Positions 28,810 to 38,010 of a stretch of 64,000 bases of DNA are shown here, in pieces. The notes below the pieces were generated by a model, which was not told where the DNA came from, made no database searches, and worked only from the letters and a program-made list of their open reading frames with translations. Positions within the stretch are counted from its first letter, which is position 1, and the number at the start of each line of letters is the position of its first letter. The translations under genes were made by a program, and so were the position numbers. The stretch is from Lewinellaceae bacterium (GTDB taxonomy: Bacteria > Bacteroidota > Bacteroidia > Chitinophagales > Saprospiraceae). The stretch covers positions 1-64,000 of the forward strand of contig JADJYW010000003.1 in the NCBI GenBank assembly GCA_016719605.1, given 5' to 3'.

Positions 28810-29460
28810 TCAATTGAGTTTTTGAAACAAATCCCGGAGAACGGCATCCGGAATCTCGTGTCCACCCGAAAAGGACTTTTCCTCGAAGTCCACGCCGCTG
28901 TTCGCCTCCATTTCCTGAAGTTGAGCCAGGCGATCCGGTGTCAAAAAAGGATCATCGGAGCCGTAAAGCAGGTACAGATTTTTGTCGGCAAGGTAGTCTT
29001 TGTGCGCCTGGTAATCCAGGTCTTCCGGCGGCATACCCGCCCACAGCACGAGGTCGTGAAAATGCGGGTGGTAGCGGAGTATCCAGCGGCAGACGGTGGC
29101 GGTACCTTGAGAAAAACCTAAAATCACGATACGGACATCCGGCGACAGGGCCGCCACATACCGGTTCAGGAGGGATTCGAGGTAGGCGCCGTTGTCGGCT
29201 ATTTCGTCTTCGCGGCAGTGGCGGGTCATCCATGTGGCGCCGACGGGGCCGCTGAAACCTTTTTTATAAAAATGGTTCATGCCTTCTGGCGCCACAACCA
29301 GCGTATGGCCGTTGTCGAGTTGAAGAAAATCCTGCAAAAACTCGGATGCCAGCTGCGCGTATCCGTGGCAGACGATCCAAAGTTGCCGGATATGTAGCCC
29401 CGGCTGCCCGAGGGTATAGTACTGCGCGGTTTTGGAGACATTGAGTTTGTGCTGTTCCAT
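28810..29460 (-). CDS. Alpha/beta-hydrolase, phospholipase/carboxylesterase family
   Basis: This is a serine hydrolase of 216 residues. The nucleophile elbow is GFSQGTATV, the acid is probably in YGSDDPFLTPDRL, and the histidine is in SGGHEIPD near the C terminus. The fold and order match the carboxylesterase/acyl-protein thioesterase group (YpfH-like). The ATG at 29460 (MEQHKLNV) is preferred over an upstream start at 29508, whose extra residues show no conservation pattern. There is no signal peptide, so it should be cytosolic. Substrate unknown. Confidence 0.87.
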   Translation of the reverse strand: MEQHKLNVSKTAQYYTLGQPGLHIRQLWIVCHGYAQLASEFLQDFLQLDNGHTLVVAPEGMNHFYKKGFSGPVGATWMTRHCREDEIADNGAYLESLLNRYVAALSPDVRIVILGFSQGTATVCRWILRYHPHFHDLVLWAGMPPEDLDYQAHKDYLADKNLYLLYGSDDPFLTPDRLAQLQEMEANSGVDFEEKSFSGGHEIPDAVLRDLFQKLN

Positions 29461-29596
29461 AGAAAAAAGCCATTTTTTTGCAAGGTATAATGATCTGGTT
29501 GTTAACAATTGGAAAAAGTCTGCTCCGGGTAAACCCGGAAAAATATTCCGGGTAAATCTTGCGCCGGATTTGCCGCATCGGGATTTTCCTTTTGTG

Positions 29597-29604
29597 TACT
29601 TTTG
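29597..29604 (+). promoter_or_regulatory. -7 element of the EGF-like lipoprotein gene
   Basis: TACTTTTG matches TAnnTTTG and lies 52 bp before the ATG at 29657. The nearest TTTG upstream (29569-29572) is 24 bases away, longer than usual. A short perfect hairpin CCGGGT-AA-ACCCGG at 29525-29538 lies just upstream. Confidence 0.45.
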
Positions 29605-29656
29605 CGGCGAATCTTTGTAAAAACTTATTTTCTATCACACAAAAACTTTTAACAAA

Positions 29657-30145
29657 ATGAGCAAGAAACTCTTTTATTTCATCGCCCTCCTTGGCGCCAT
29701 GGTTGTGTTTGCACCTGCCTGCGGCGATTCCGATCCCTGTAAAGATGTAGACTGTGGCGTAAACGGCACCTGCTTCGAAGGTGTATGTGCATGCAACGAC
29801 GGCTTCGAAGGCGATGCATGCGAAATCGAATGGGCCGCCAAATTTGTTGGCTCCTACCTGGGCTCCGATATCTGTGCAGGCGTTACCTACAACCTCACCA
29901 AGCCGGCTGTTGTCACGCGTGTCACGGAATCAAGCGTTCGTATTTCTAACTTCGGTGGTTTTGATTCGCTGTTGGATGCCAACATCGAAGATGGCAACAA
30001 ATTGACGTTCACCAACTACACGGACCCTGCCAGTCGCAAGTTCACAGGTACTGCTCAAATCAACGGCAACACGATTTCGGGCAGCTACACCGTTACGTAT
30101 TCGGATAACACGACCGAATCCTGCACATTCACATACACGAAGTAA
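29657..30145 (+). CDS. Lipoprotein with one EGF-like domain
   Basis: The lipoprotein signal ends at VFAPAC, with the modified cysteine at residue 22. A six-cysteine EGF-like module follows immediately (CKDVDCGVNGTCFEGVCACN, then DGFEGDAC). The remaining 100 residues form a beta-rich domain (FVGSYLGSDICAGVTYNL ... TAQINGNTISGSYTVTY) like a small lipocalin-type barrel. It is probably anchored on the outer membrane, but its role is unknown. It has its own -7 element and a strong terminator, so it is monocistronic. Confidence 0.8.
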   Translation: MSKKLFYFIALLGAMVVFAPACGDSDPCKDVDCGVNGTCFEGVCACNDGFEGDACEIEWAAKFVGSYLGSDICAGVTYNLTKPAVVTRVTESSVRISNFGGFDSLLDANIEDGNKLTFTNYTDPASRKFTGTAQINGNTISGSYTVTYSDNTTESCTFTYTK

Positions 30146-30163
30146 GTATTTGTAGCCAACAAA

Positions 30164-30196
30164 AGAGGGCCGGCGATTCGCATCGTCGGCCCTCTT
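30164..30196. terminator. Terminator after the EGF-like lipoprotein gene
   Basis: AGAGGGCCGGCGAT pairs with ATCGTCGGCCCTCT (one G-T pair) and is followed by TCTTGTTT. A T-poor but strong G+C stem lies 19 bp after the stop codon and between two convergent genes, so it may serve both. Confidence 0.8.
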
Positions 30197-30226
30197 CTTG
30201 TTTATTCGCAATCAAACGGATGCATG

Positions 30227-30676
30227 TTATTTGCCTCCGCCTTCTTTTGATGCGCCGCCGCGTTTTTTCTGCGACTCCACATCGCCGGGAGGCATAGCCC
30301 CCTCGCGCTTTTTCTGCTCTTCTACTTTGCCTTCCTGTACGGCGCCGCCGCGTTGCTTTTGCGGATCAGTCGGTACAGCCTGTGGCAATGGTGCTTTGGC
30401 AGTCGCAGGAGATTTTTTAGCGGCAGACTTGGAACCCGGCTTTGTCGCCTTTACCGGCGGCAGGGAGGCTACATACTCATCGTACCGACGTTGCGCCTCA
30501 GCATTTACGCGATCCGTGCATTCCTGCTGCTTTTGTGCGCGAAATTCGTCCAGTTGAGTGGTTATGGCAGCAGCAATCTCTTGTTTTTGCTGTTCTAGTG
30601 TTTGGCCGCCAAAAGCGGTCAGTGCAAGAAAACCGGCCGTTACGACGAAGCCGGAGAGAAGGAATTTCTTATTCAT
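30227..30676 (-). CDS. Secreted low-complexity protein with QKKRGGA repeats
   Basis: I do not recognise the family. The 149-residue product has a signal peptide (LLSGFVVTAGFLALTAFGGQ) and a helical segment rich in Q, E, R and K (LEQQKQEIAAAITTQLDEF). An alanine/lysine/proline linker follows, and the C-terminal third carries three variants of a QKxRxGA motif (QKQRGGA, QKKREGA, QKKRGGA) separated by about 14 residues. It is strongly basic overall. The next minus-strand gene upstream (30729-30971) encodes a lipoprotein with a similar helical, charged body, so the two may act together. Confidence 0.65.
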   Translation of the reverse strand: MNKKFLLSGFVVTAGFLALTAFGGQTLEQQKQEIAAAITTQLDEFRAQKQQECTDRVNAEAQRRYDEYVASLPPVKATKPGSKSAAKKSPATAKAPLPQAVPTDPQKQRGGAVQEGKVEEQKKREGAMPPGDVESQKKRGGASKEGGGK

Positions 30677-30728
30677 AATTGTTTAGTGTCTTTTAAATGG
30701 TGAGTGAATACAGGCGAAGCCGTGCGAT

Positions 30729-30971
30729 TTACTGAATGGTTTTCATAGCTTCGGCTTCGGCCTTCAGGCGATCAACTTCGGCAGCCACGCGCGTTTCATA
30801 TTCGGCATCACATCGGGCGTTTTCGTCGCTTTCGATGGCAGGCTTTCCGGCATCAACGCCTTTTTGAATTTCAGCCTGTACCTGCTCCGGTGTGAGCAGC
30901 TTTTCGCCGCACGATGCCAAGCCGATTGTCAGCATAGCCGCAGTAATCATTCCAAGAAGTGTTTTTTTCAT
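30729..30971 (-). CDS. Small lipoprotein, charged helical body
   Basis: This is an 80-residue protein with a lipoprotein signal ending in GLASC (cysteine at about residue 21) and a highly charged, probably helical remainder (LTPEQVQAEIQKGVDAGK ... VAAEVDRLKAEAEAMKTIQ). A minus-strand -7 element TACTTTTG lies at 31010-31017, leaving a leader of about 30 bases. Function unknown. Confidence 0.7.
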   Translation of the reverse strand: MKKTLLGMITAAMLTIGLASCGEKLLTPEQVQAEIQKGVDAGKPAIESDENARCDAEYETRVAAEVDRLKAEAEAMKTIQ

Positions 30972-31145
30972 GTTAGAACGTAGTTTACGAGTTTAAAAAA
31001 ATGACGGTGCAAAAGTAGGTGTTCCGGGATGATGAATGATGCATTTTTGAATCGGTATTTCCAGACTCCCGAAGAATTCAGGCAAGCGAATATTTCTTCG
31101 GTACATTGTGCCCGGATTCGTCACGACCACCAAACGAAGCAACAG

Positions 31146-33227
31146 ATGCCGCTTGTTCGTTCGATTGCACAAATTTTCCGGATAAAATTCAGAATAGCCC
31201 TCCTCGCCGCTGTTGTTTTCGGGTATATTTTTCCGGCAACACCGCTGTTTGCCCAAGAGGAAGACCCTGCTACCGGCGAACTGCTGGAAAATTTCTTTCG
31301 CGACAACGAGCAGGCATCCGAGTCCGATGTACAGATGTTCCTCGAATACCTCGAAAACCTGCGTCGGCGACCACTTGATCTCAACCGCGCTACACGGGAG
31401 GACTTGTTTGCCATGCGGCTACTCAACGAAATCCAGATCGAAAACCTGTTGCGCTACCGGGAACAGTTCGGCCCCTTGCTGAATGCATACGAACTACAAG
31501 CCATACCAGCCTGGGAACTGCCCGATATCCGGCGGGTGCTGCAATTTGCCGGGGTCAATACCGGACTGGATACCCGGAATACATCCCTCTGGCGCGGACT
31601 TTCGGAAGGGCAAAACGAACTGCTGCTCCGCTGGGGCCACGCCGATCCGCCTATTTACAACACCGCCACCGCCGAGGGCCGGCCCAATACCTGGGCCATG
31701 CGCTACCGCCACACGTTCGACAACCGATTGCGCTTCGGCTTCACTGCGGAAAATGATCCGGGTGAAGCATTTTTTCGGGGTAGCAACAAACACGGATTCG
31801 ACTTTTACAGCGCGCATCTTTTTGTCCAAAATGCCGGCCCAACCCTGCAAACACTCGCCATCGGCGATTTCTCGGCCCGAATGGGCCAGGGGCTGCTGCT
31901 CCAAACGCGATTCGCACCGGGCAAAACTGCCGAGACAAGTACCATCGCTCGTGGCGGCGGACGTATCGGCCCTTATGCTGCATTCGGCGAAGCATTCTTC
32001 CTGCGCGGAGCGGCTGCTACCATCAACCTCGGCAAAAACTGGGAAGTAACGACCCTGCTCTCCTACCGCCGCCGCGATGCCGGTATTGCCACCCTGGCCG
32101 ACTCCACCGACCTTGATTTTGAAGAAATAGTTTTTTCCTCGTTGCAAACTTCCGGACTGCACCGCACGCCATCCGAAATAAATAACGAAAAGGCTATCCG
32201 CGAATGGGTAGGCGGCATGACGATCACGCGCAAGTGGAAAAACGGGCAGGTCTCGCTCAACGGCCTGCACCTCCGCTACGACAAGCCCTGGCAGCCGGCC
32301 GATGCGCCTTACCGGCGCTTCGTGTTTCAGGGCGACCGACTGAGCGGCGCGGGCGTAGACTACTTCTGGCGGCGACGCAACTGGTATGCTTTCGGCGAAA
32401 TAGCCCGCAGCGACAACGGCGGCATAGCAGCCCTGAATGGCCTGCTCTTCGCCGCCGACCGCCGCGTAACTTTTTCCGTGTTGCACCGGAATCTGGGCCG
32501 GGAGTACCAATCCGTGTATGCCGCCCCGTTTGCCGAAACCTCCGGCGCGAGTAATGAACAAGGCCTGTATGTTGGCGCCGATGTGCGCTTTGGGCGCAAA
32601 TGGCAGATCAACGCATACGCCGATATATGGAAACACCCCTGGCTGCGCTTTGGCGTGAATGCTCCTTCGCGTGGCAGCGAATACCTCGGCAGGGTCATCT
32701 GGAATCCCAAACGCGGGATGTCTGTATACGCTTTGTGGTTCCTCGAAGTCAAGGAGCGCAACAGCAGTATTGAAACAATTTCGGGCCTCGTGGAAAACCG
32801 CCGCAGCCGCCTGCGCCTGCATGCCAGTTACAAAGTTGGCTCAGGAGTAGAACTACGCAGCCGATTGGAGTGGACAGGTTTCGAAATTCGCCCCCAGCCG
32901 CGCTCTACAGGTTTTTTGGCCTATCAGGAAGCGGTTGTTCACCCCTTAGGGTCGCGTTTGTCCGGGACGGCACGATTTGTTATTTTCGATACACAGGACT
33001 ACGACGCGCGGGTTTATACGTTTGAAAGCGACCTGTTTGCAGCCATCAGCATACCAGGTTTTGCCGGACGCGGCACACGGTATTTTTTCAATCTGAACTG
33101 GCGGGTAAATGAATGGTTCCGGCTGGAAGCACGCATCGAACAAACAAATCAGCGCATAGCGGGCAGCTCGGCCGGGCGTATCGGGCGGTTCAATGAATGG
33201 AAAGTACAGGCCCGGTTCAAGTTTTAA
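31146..33227 (+). CDS. Helix-hairpin-helix protein with outer-membrane barrel-like C terminus
   Basis: A signal peptide (IALLAAVVFGYIFPATPLFAQ) precedes an acidic segment and a ComEA-type helix-hairpin-helix domain. Paired motifs RPLDLNRATREDLFAMRLLN and FGPLLNAYELQAIPAW resemble the DNA-binding HhH repeats. The remaining 530 residues are alternating strands with repeated aromatic turns and end in KVQARFKF, as expected for an outer-membrane barrel. This fusion is frequent in Bacteroidota but its role is not established; surface DNA binding or uptake is a guess. The ATG at 31146 is preferred; an open frame back to 31029 adds 39 residues of no obvious kind. Confidence 0.78.
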   Translation: MPLVRSIAQIFRIKFRIALLAAVVFGYIFPATPLFAQEEDPATGELLENFFRDNEQASESDVQMFLEYLENLRRRPLDLNRATREDLFAMRLLNEIQIENLLRYREQFGPLLNAYELQAIPAWELPDIRRVLQFAGVNTGLDTRNTSLWRGLSEGQNELLLRWGHADPPIYNTATAEGRPNTWAMRYRHTFDNRLRFGFTAENDPGEAFFRGSNKHGFDFYSAHLFVQNAGPTLQTLAIGDFSARMGQGLLLQTRFAPGKTAETSTIARGGGRIGPYAAFGEAFFLRGAAATINLGKNWEVTTLLSYRRRDAGIATLADSTDLDFEEIVFSSLQTSGLHRTPSEINNEKAIREWVGGMTITRKWKNGQVSLNGLHLRYDKPWQPADAPYRRFVFQGDRLSGAGVDYFWRRRNWYAFGEIARSDNGGIAALNGLLFAADRRVTFSVLHRNLGREYQSVYAAPFAETSGASNEQGLYVGADVRFGRKWQINAYADIWKHPWLRFGVNAPSRGSEYLGRVIWNPKRGMSVYALWFLEVKERNSSIETISGLVENRRSRLRLHASYKVGSGVELRSRLEWTGFEIRPQPRSTGFLAYQEAVVHPLGSRLSGTARFVIFDTQDYDARVYTFESDLFAAISIPGFAGRGTRYFFNLNWRVNEWFRLEARIEQTNQRIAGSSAGRIGRFNEWKVQARFKF

Positions 33228-33472
33228 TTCACCGCCTCCACGCCTGCGATCTCCGGGATTTTGCCCCGAATAGCCTCGGAGATACCGGCACGCAGGGTCA
33301 TGGACGACATCGCACAGCCTTCGCACATACCCATCCAGCGAATTTTGACGTGCATATCATCGGTCACTTCAACGACTTCCACGTCGCCGCCATCCACCTG
33401 CAGGTGCGGGCGCACACTGCTCAGGGCATCTTCGATACGCTGGAGGAGTTCTTCTTTTGTGCTGTCTTGCAT
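33224..33472 (-). CDS. NifU C-terminal (Nfu) domain iron-sulfur carrier
   Basis: This 82-residue Nfu domain carries the essential CxxC pair at C50/C53 (GMCEGCAMSS) that bridges a [4Fe-4S] cluster between two subunits and hands it to client proteins. HLQVDGGDVEVVEV is the typical N-terminal strand pair. The ATG at 33472 gives a single-domain protein; an earlier in-frame start at 33538 adds non-conserved residues. A TACCTTCG on the minus strand near 33515 is a near-consensus -7 element. Its stop overlaps that of the convergent HhH protein gene. Confidence 0.92.
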   Translation of the reverse strand: MQDSTKEELLQRIEDALSSVRPHLQVDGGDVEVVEVTDDMHVKIRWMGMCEGCAMSSMTLRAGISEAIRGKIPEIAGVEAVN

Positions 33473-33595
33473 ACCGTACGTTAACAGGGGTTGAAAAAAT
33501 AAGAAATCGAAGGGGCGAAGGTAGGACTTATGGAACAAAGTGTTGCTGCGTGCCTGCTTAGCCGGACTGATTCCTGACGGCCGGGCCTTTACTGC

Positions 33596-34258
33596 TTACG
33601 TTTCGCCTTGAATTTTTTCTCGAAATTTTTGGACTTTCGGGCCAACTACATGCACACAATACGATTGTGTCGGATTGTTGCGGTAGTAATTCTGGTGGTA
33701 TTCCTCGGCCTTGTAAAACTTGTCGAGCGGTGAAATCTCCGTGACAACGGGGTTGTCCCACAGTTCAGAAGCGGCTTCTTTGGCTGCTTCTGCGATGGTC
33801 TTTTGTGCCGCATTGTGGTAATAAATAACCGAGCGGTACTGGGTGCCCACGTCATTCCCCTGGCGGTTGAGCGTGGTCGGGTCGTGTACGGTAAAAAACA
33901 CTTCGAGAATTTCCTCGAAGGATACCACTGCCGGGTCATATACAAGTTGGGCGACCTCGGCGTGGCCGGTCGCTCCGGTACAGATTTCCCGGTAGGTCGG
34001 ATTGGCAATGTGCCCGCCCGAATAGCCGCTTGCTACGCTCAGTACGCCGTTCATCTCCTGATAAACGGCCTCCACACACCAAAAACAGCCGCCACCGAGG
34101 GTGGCTATTTCGGTTTGGCTACTTCCGGGCTGCACGTCCGCTACCGGTTTTGTTGGTTGATTGATCTGCATGACCTTGTCTTTTTGAGGCGCATCCTGTG
34201 CGGAGTGGCAGGCTGCGCCAAGGGTTGAAAGAAGAAATACCAGAAGTGTTTGTTTCAT
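33596..34258 (-). CDS. msrA: Peptide-methionine (S)-S-oxide reductase MsrA, lipoprotein
   Basis: MsrA reduces the S form of methionine sulfoxide. The catalytic motif GGGCFWC has its nucleophilic cysteine at C58. DPTTLNRQGNDVGTQYRS and AEEYHQNYYRNNP are family signatures. The N terminus is a lipoprotein signal with LGAAC (C17), so the enzyme should be anchored in the periplasm or outer membrane and repair exported proteins, complementing the cytosolic MsrB at 15.9 kb. The start codon overlaps the stop of mqnA by 4 bp, so the two are translationally coupled although their functions are unrelated. Confidence 0.95.
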   Translation of the reverse strand: MKQTLLVFLLSTLGAACHSAQDAPQKDKVMQINQPTKPVADVQPGSSQTEIATLGGGCFWCVEAVYQEMNGVLSVASGYSGGHIANPTYREICTGATGHAEVAQLVYDPAVVSFEEILEVFFTVHDPTTLNRQGNDVGTQYRSVIYYHNAAQKTIAEAAKEAASELWDNPVVTEISPLDKFYKAEEYHQNYYRNNPTQSYCVHVVGPKVQKFREKIQGET

Positions 34259-35076
34259 GGTTGCATTTGTTTAGCACCTGAAACAGATGAACCGGGCATT
34301 CGGTTGAAGGCGCTGCGATAAACCGGCACGCGCGCCGCACCAGGCAGGTATTGCAAAAAACGCTGCAACCCCTCCCATTTGGCCTCGTTCAGATCGTAAC
34401 TGATGTTTTGCCGGAAATAGGCTTCCACATCGAAACCGGGCATGGTGGGTAGTATTTTAGTTAATTCCGGGATGTGCGCAATGCCCGATTGCAGGGCCGT
34501 ATTGAACTGCGCTACAAAAGCCGGCTCCAACGGACGCACGCTGACCCATGCAGCAAAAACGAAGGGCAGACCCGTCCAGGCCAGCCAGGCTTCCCCCAAA
34601 TCGTAAACAAACGGAAAACGTTTTTCTAACCCGATGGCCCGGTCGCCAATAACAAGCCCGGCCGTGTGGCCGCCGATGCGCTGCTCGAATCCTTCGGTAG
34701 CCTGCAAAAATTCCGGTTGTACATTCCAGAACTCCCGGCACAGAATAGGCGCGAGTGTAGCCGACGTTTTTGAGTGAAAATCCAGGTACAGGCGCTTGAT
34801 TTCGTGCAGGGGTTTTTCCGAAAAAATGCACACGGTTTTGACGGCCCCCACCGTGCCGATGCAATAATCCGAAATGATATGCGCCTCCGGCAGGTCGGGA
34901 ATAATGGCAACCGGCGTAAGCGCCAGATCGGCTTCTCCACGCAGCAGCTTTTGGGCACACACGGACGGAATGTCCAGGTTCAATTCGACCTGTTCCGACA
35001 ACGCGCTGCGGAAAATACCGTAAATAAACGGCTTCGTATTGAGGTAACTAACGGCTGATAAGCGCAGTTTTTGCAT
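34255..35076 (-). CDS. mqnA: Chorismate dehydratase MqnA (futalosine menaquinone pathway)
   Basis: MqnA removes water from chorismate to give 3-enolpyruvyl-benzoate, the first step of the futalosine route to menaquinone. The fold is periplasmic-binding-protein-like. SAVSYLNTKPFIYG at the N terminus, DLALTPVAIIP, and GLVIGDRAIGLEKRFPFVYDLGEAW are characteristic. It has 273 residues, the normal length. It lies 69 bp downstream of mqnE, and the gap is largely filled by a heptamer repeat that ends about 20 bases before the ATG. Confidence 0.95.
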   Translation of the reverse strand: MQKLRLSAVSYLNTKPFIYGIFRSALSEQVELNLDIPSVCAQKLLRGEADLALTPVAIIPDLPEAHIISDYCIGTVGAVKTVCIFSEKPLHEIKRLYLDFHSKTSATLAPILCREFWNVQPEFLQATEGFEQRIGGHTAGLVIGDRAIGLEKRFPFVYDLGEAWLAWTGLPFVFAAWVSVRPLEPAFVAQFNTALQSGIAHIPELTKILPTMPGFDVEAYFRQNISYDLNEAKWEGLQRFLQYLPGAARVPVYRSAFNRMPGSSVSGAKQMQP

Positions 35077-35097
35077 GGCGTAAGTGCCGAAGGGGGC

Positions 35098-35145
35098 TTT
35101 TTGAGTTTTGAGTTTTGAGTTTTGGGTTTTGGGTTGGTTTTGGGT
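35098..35145 (-). repeat. Tandem heptamer CTCAAAA/CCCAAAA before mqnA
   Basis: Read on the minus strand, this is a run of seven-base units, first CCCAAAA-type and then three CTCAAAA copies, ending about 20 bases before the mqnA start codon. It contains essentially no G on the coding strand. The same unit in the same orientation precedes the dehydrogenase gene at 11512. Confidence 0.7.
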
Positions 35146-36345
35146 TTACTGCGCTTGCACCACGGGCAAATCAATATAACCGCGCCACTGCTTGTCCTCT
35201 TCGAACACCGTATCGGTGTAGTCCTGCACAACATTATATAAAGTATCCCGCTCGACAGGCCGACGTCCGACCCGGCGAATCATTTCCACCAGTTCGTGGG
35301 TACTCAGCGCCGGATTTTGTTCCTCCGACCCGGCCATGGAATAAATTTTGGTGGTGTCGTCTATGGTGCCGTCTATATCATCTACGCCAAAAGCAAGCGA
35401 CATTTGGGCGAGGGTGCGCCCGATCATGGGCCAGTATGCCTTGATGTGATCGAAATTATCCAGATAGACCCGGCTGACGGCATAGTTGCGCAGGTCTTCG
35501 ACGGCTGTACCTTCTGGAATATGGCTCATTTGATTATCCTGGTTGCGGAACTTGAGCGGGATGAACGTTTGGAAGCCGCCGGTTTTGTCCTGCAATTGGC
35601 GCAATTGCTCCAGGTGGTCAATCCGGTGCCAAAATTTTTCGATGTGGCCGTACAACATGGTGGCATTGGAGCGCCTGCCCAGCTCGTGCCACACCTCATG
35701 AATACGCAGCCATTGCTCGGCGGTACACTTGTCTGCGGCGATTTGTTCGCGGATTTCCGGGTGAAAAATTTCGGCGCCGCCGCCGGGCATACTATCCAAT
35801 CCGGCTTCCTGCATCAGGCGCATACCTTCTTCGTACGTCACTTTGCCCTTTTTAAAAATGTAGTGGTACTCCACCGGGGTAAGCGCCTTGACGTGCAAGT
35901 CGGGGCGGTGCGCCTTTATTTTTCGAAAAAATTCCTGATAAAACGGCAAGTCGTACTGGGGCAACACCCCGCCCACGATATGCACCTCGGTCACGGGATG
36001 CCCGTCGTAGCGGCGCACCATATCCAGCATTTCCTCCATTGTGTAGGCCCAGGCATCGGTATCGCTGCGTTGTTTGATCAGGCGGGAATACGAACAAAAC
36101 TTGCAGTCGTAGACACACAAGTTGGTTGGTTCAATATGGAAGTTGCGATTGAAATAGGTGTTGTCGCCATTTTTGCGTTCGCGCACGATATTGGCCAACA
36201 CACCCACAAAGGCCAGATCGCCGTGTTCAAACAAAAAAAGCCCTTCCTCCGGGCTGATCCGCTGTTGATTTGCCACCTTTTCGGCGATTTGTCGGTGTTC
36301 GGCGCCGAGGCCCTTGTTTTTGAGTAACAATTCTACCTGTTGCAT
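35146..36345 (-). CDS. mqnE: Aminofutalosine synthase MqnE (radical SAM)
   Basis: MqnE joins 3-enolpyruvyl-benzoate (the MqnA product) with S-adenosylmethionine by radical chemistry to form aminofutalosine. The [4Fe-4S] cysteines are C77, C81 and C84 (CVYDCKFC). HIVGGVLPQYDLPFYQEFF and SMPGGGAEIFHPEIR are diagnostic for MqnE rather than MqnC or CofH. It has 399 residues and an ATG start at 36345. Gene order mqnE-mqnA on the minus strand matches the order of the reactions only in part, but it links two successive enzymes. Confidence 0.94.
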   Translation of the reverse strand: MQQVELLLKNKGLGAEHRQIAEKVANQQRISPEEGLFLFEHGDLAFVGVLANIVRERKNGDNTYFNRNFHIEPTNLCVYDCKFCSYSRLIKQRSDTDAWAYTMEEMLDMVRRYDGHPVTEVHIVGGVLPQYDLPFYQEFFRKIKAHRPDLHVKALTPVEYHYIFKKGKVTYEEGMRLMQEAGLDSMPGGGAEIFHPEIREQIAADKCTAEQWLRIHEVWHELGRRSNATMLYGHIEKFWHRIDHLEQLRQLQDKTGGFQTFIPLKFRNQDNQMSHIPEGTAVEDLRNYAVSRVYLDNFDHIKAYWPMIGRTLAQMSLAFGVDDIDGTIDDTTKIYSMAGSEEQNPALSTHELVEMIRRVGRRPVERDTLYNVVQDYTDTVFEEDKQWRGYIDLPVVQAQ

Positions 36346-36419
36346 TTTTTGCTTTTCTCGTCTTTGGGTCGGTAGTTTGCGAACTACTCCAGTCCTAAAC
36401 CCGCCTGCTTTCCAAATGT

Positions 36420-37546
36420 TCAGGGCTGTTCAAACTTGATAATCTCCATCAGTTTACGCGCATTTTCTATATTTGAAAACTGCGTTTCCAGGACGGCTTT
36501 ACGGTCGGATATTTTCCCCGGCTCAAAGGGGGCATTGATGAGTGCTTCCACCGTTTGCCGAATGGCGGCGGCGGAGTTTCGGACATAGCACAGCGGCTTG
36601 AGGTCCATGCCGCTGACCATGTTGTCGTTGACGATGCAGAAGCGGCCGCGAAATAAGGCGTTGAGCAACTTGAGCTTGATGCCGGAAGCCTGGAAAGACA
36701 CGAGCAAATTGATCTGTGCATTTTTGATGAGGTCAACCATACGTTCCTCATCAGGATTGTCCACCAGTGTGATATGGTCGTGCCGGCTGACCCATGCGCG
36801 CAGGCGCTCGGTCGGTTCCATTCCGGCAATGACAAACGGAATATCTATTTCGGAAAAAACCTCGGTGATCAGCCAGATGGCCGCCCGTTCGTTGTCCGGC
36901 ACACTCAATTTCCCATGAAAAAGCACATACGTCCCGCGTCCCGGCAGGCTCTCCACCACCATATTGGGGTGAAATGCCGGGATATAATGCGTGTTGGACT
37001 TGAACTGTCGGTAGTAGGTCTGGTCGGTATGGGAAAGGGTGAGCACCTCGTCGGCATGCAGGATTACTTTGGGTTCAATACGCTGCAACCGAAGACTTTC
37101 GATGAAATAGTACAGTTTCTCCAGTCCCGGGTCGGTCAGTTGCGACAAACCCTCGTAGTACTGCCACTCCACGTTGTGCATGCGCACAATTTTTTGCCGG
37201 CCGCGCAGGCGTTTATGCCAAATGTATGCGGCGGTGTGCATGCCCTCGAACAAAACAGGATGGTTGTCTTTCCGGAGGCGACGCAGCAAATCGCTGTTTT
37301 CCGGGTGCGCATGATGAACGGCAGCAGGCCGATCTGGTACCAGACGGAACGGCTGCGCGGGTAGTAGTTTACCTCGTGGCAGTACTTTTCCAGAATACCT
37401 TGCTCCGTGCGGTTTCCGTATTGGAAACAGTGCAGGATTACCTTCACCCCCAGTTGGTGCAACGCCTTGATCTGGTTGTATATGACGATCACGCCGCCGT
37501 AGTTTGCCGGGTAGGGAATGTCGAAAGAAACGACGTGCAAGTGCAT
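36420..37546 (-). pseudogene. GT-B glycosyltransferase, one-base frameshift
   Basis: The N-terminal part (MHLHVVSFDIPYPANYGGVI, from 37546) and the C-terminal part (VLFEGMHTAAYIWHKR onward, to KLMEIIKFEQP) are two halves of one glycosyltransferase of about 375 residues. They are separated by a single missing base in the CCGG/TTTT stretch near 37297-37305. Inserting one G on the coding strand gives RTRENSDLLRRLRKDNHP across the joint. IVRMHNVEWQYY and the later KLKLLNALFRGRFCIVNDN segment resemble family 4-type sugar transferases. A minus-strand -7 element TATCTTTG is at 37597-37604. Acceptor unknown. Confidence 0.82.
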
Positions 37547-37749
37547 GGTCGGGCGGGTCTGGTGCTGGAATGGAAAAGGCGGCTGAAAAAGCCGGGCAAA
37601 GATAGACCATCCAGGAGTTCGGCGAGCCTTGTAAAAAATTTTTGCTTTTCTGCTTGTTCGTTCCTTGGCAATCGCCATACCTTAGGTCAAGTTTCCAAAC
37701 AAGGTTTTTTCCTTTCTGAAAAATATATTGTTAACCAAAATCTGAGGGT

Positions 37750-38010
37750 ATGAATATCACTTTTGAGGAGCTCCGCCGCATCAAACATGCTTTGCCCACC
37801 GGCAGCATCGCCCGGATTGCCCAAGACCTGAACATTGACGAACAAACCGTGCGCAACTACTTCGGCGCCCACAATTACGAAGAGGGCCAAATCGTGGAAT
37901 GGCACCTGGAACCCGGGCCGAACGGCGGTATCGTGCACCTGGAAGACACTACAATTTTAGAGCGTGCCCAACAAATCCTGAGCGAGTCCGACGAAGCCAG
38001 TTCAAACTAA
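37750..38010 (+). CDS. Small helix-turn-helix DNA-binding protein
   Basis: This 86-residue protein has a helix-turn-helix pattern at residues 5-40 (FEELRRIKHALPTGSIARIA then DLNIDEQTVRNYFGAHNY). A short acidic C-terminal part follows (GIVHLEDTTILERAQQIL). Similar short proteins are common in Bacteroidota genomes and are usually annotated only as DNA-binding; the target is unknown. It is divergent from the glycosyltransferase and its stop overlaps that of trmN6 by 4 bp. Confidence 0.75.
   Translation: MNITFEELRRIKHALPTGSIARIAQDLNIDEQTVRNYFGAHNYEEGQIVEWHLEPGPNGGIVHLEDTTILERAQQILSESDEASSN

Noticed and set aside
35098..35145. Heptamer repeats considered as a CRISPR array
   Set aside because: Units are only seven bases with no spacers.
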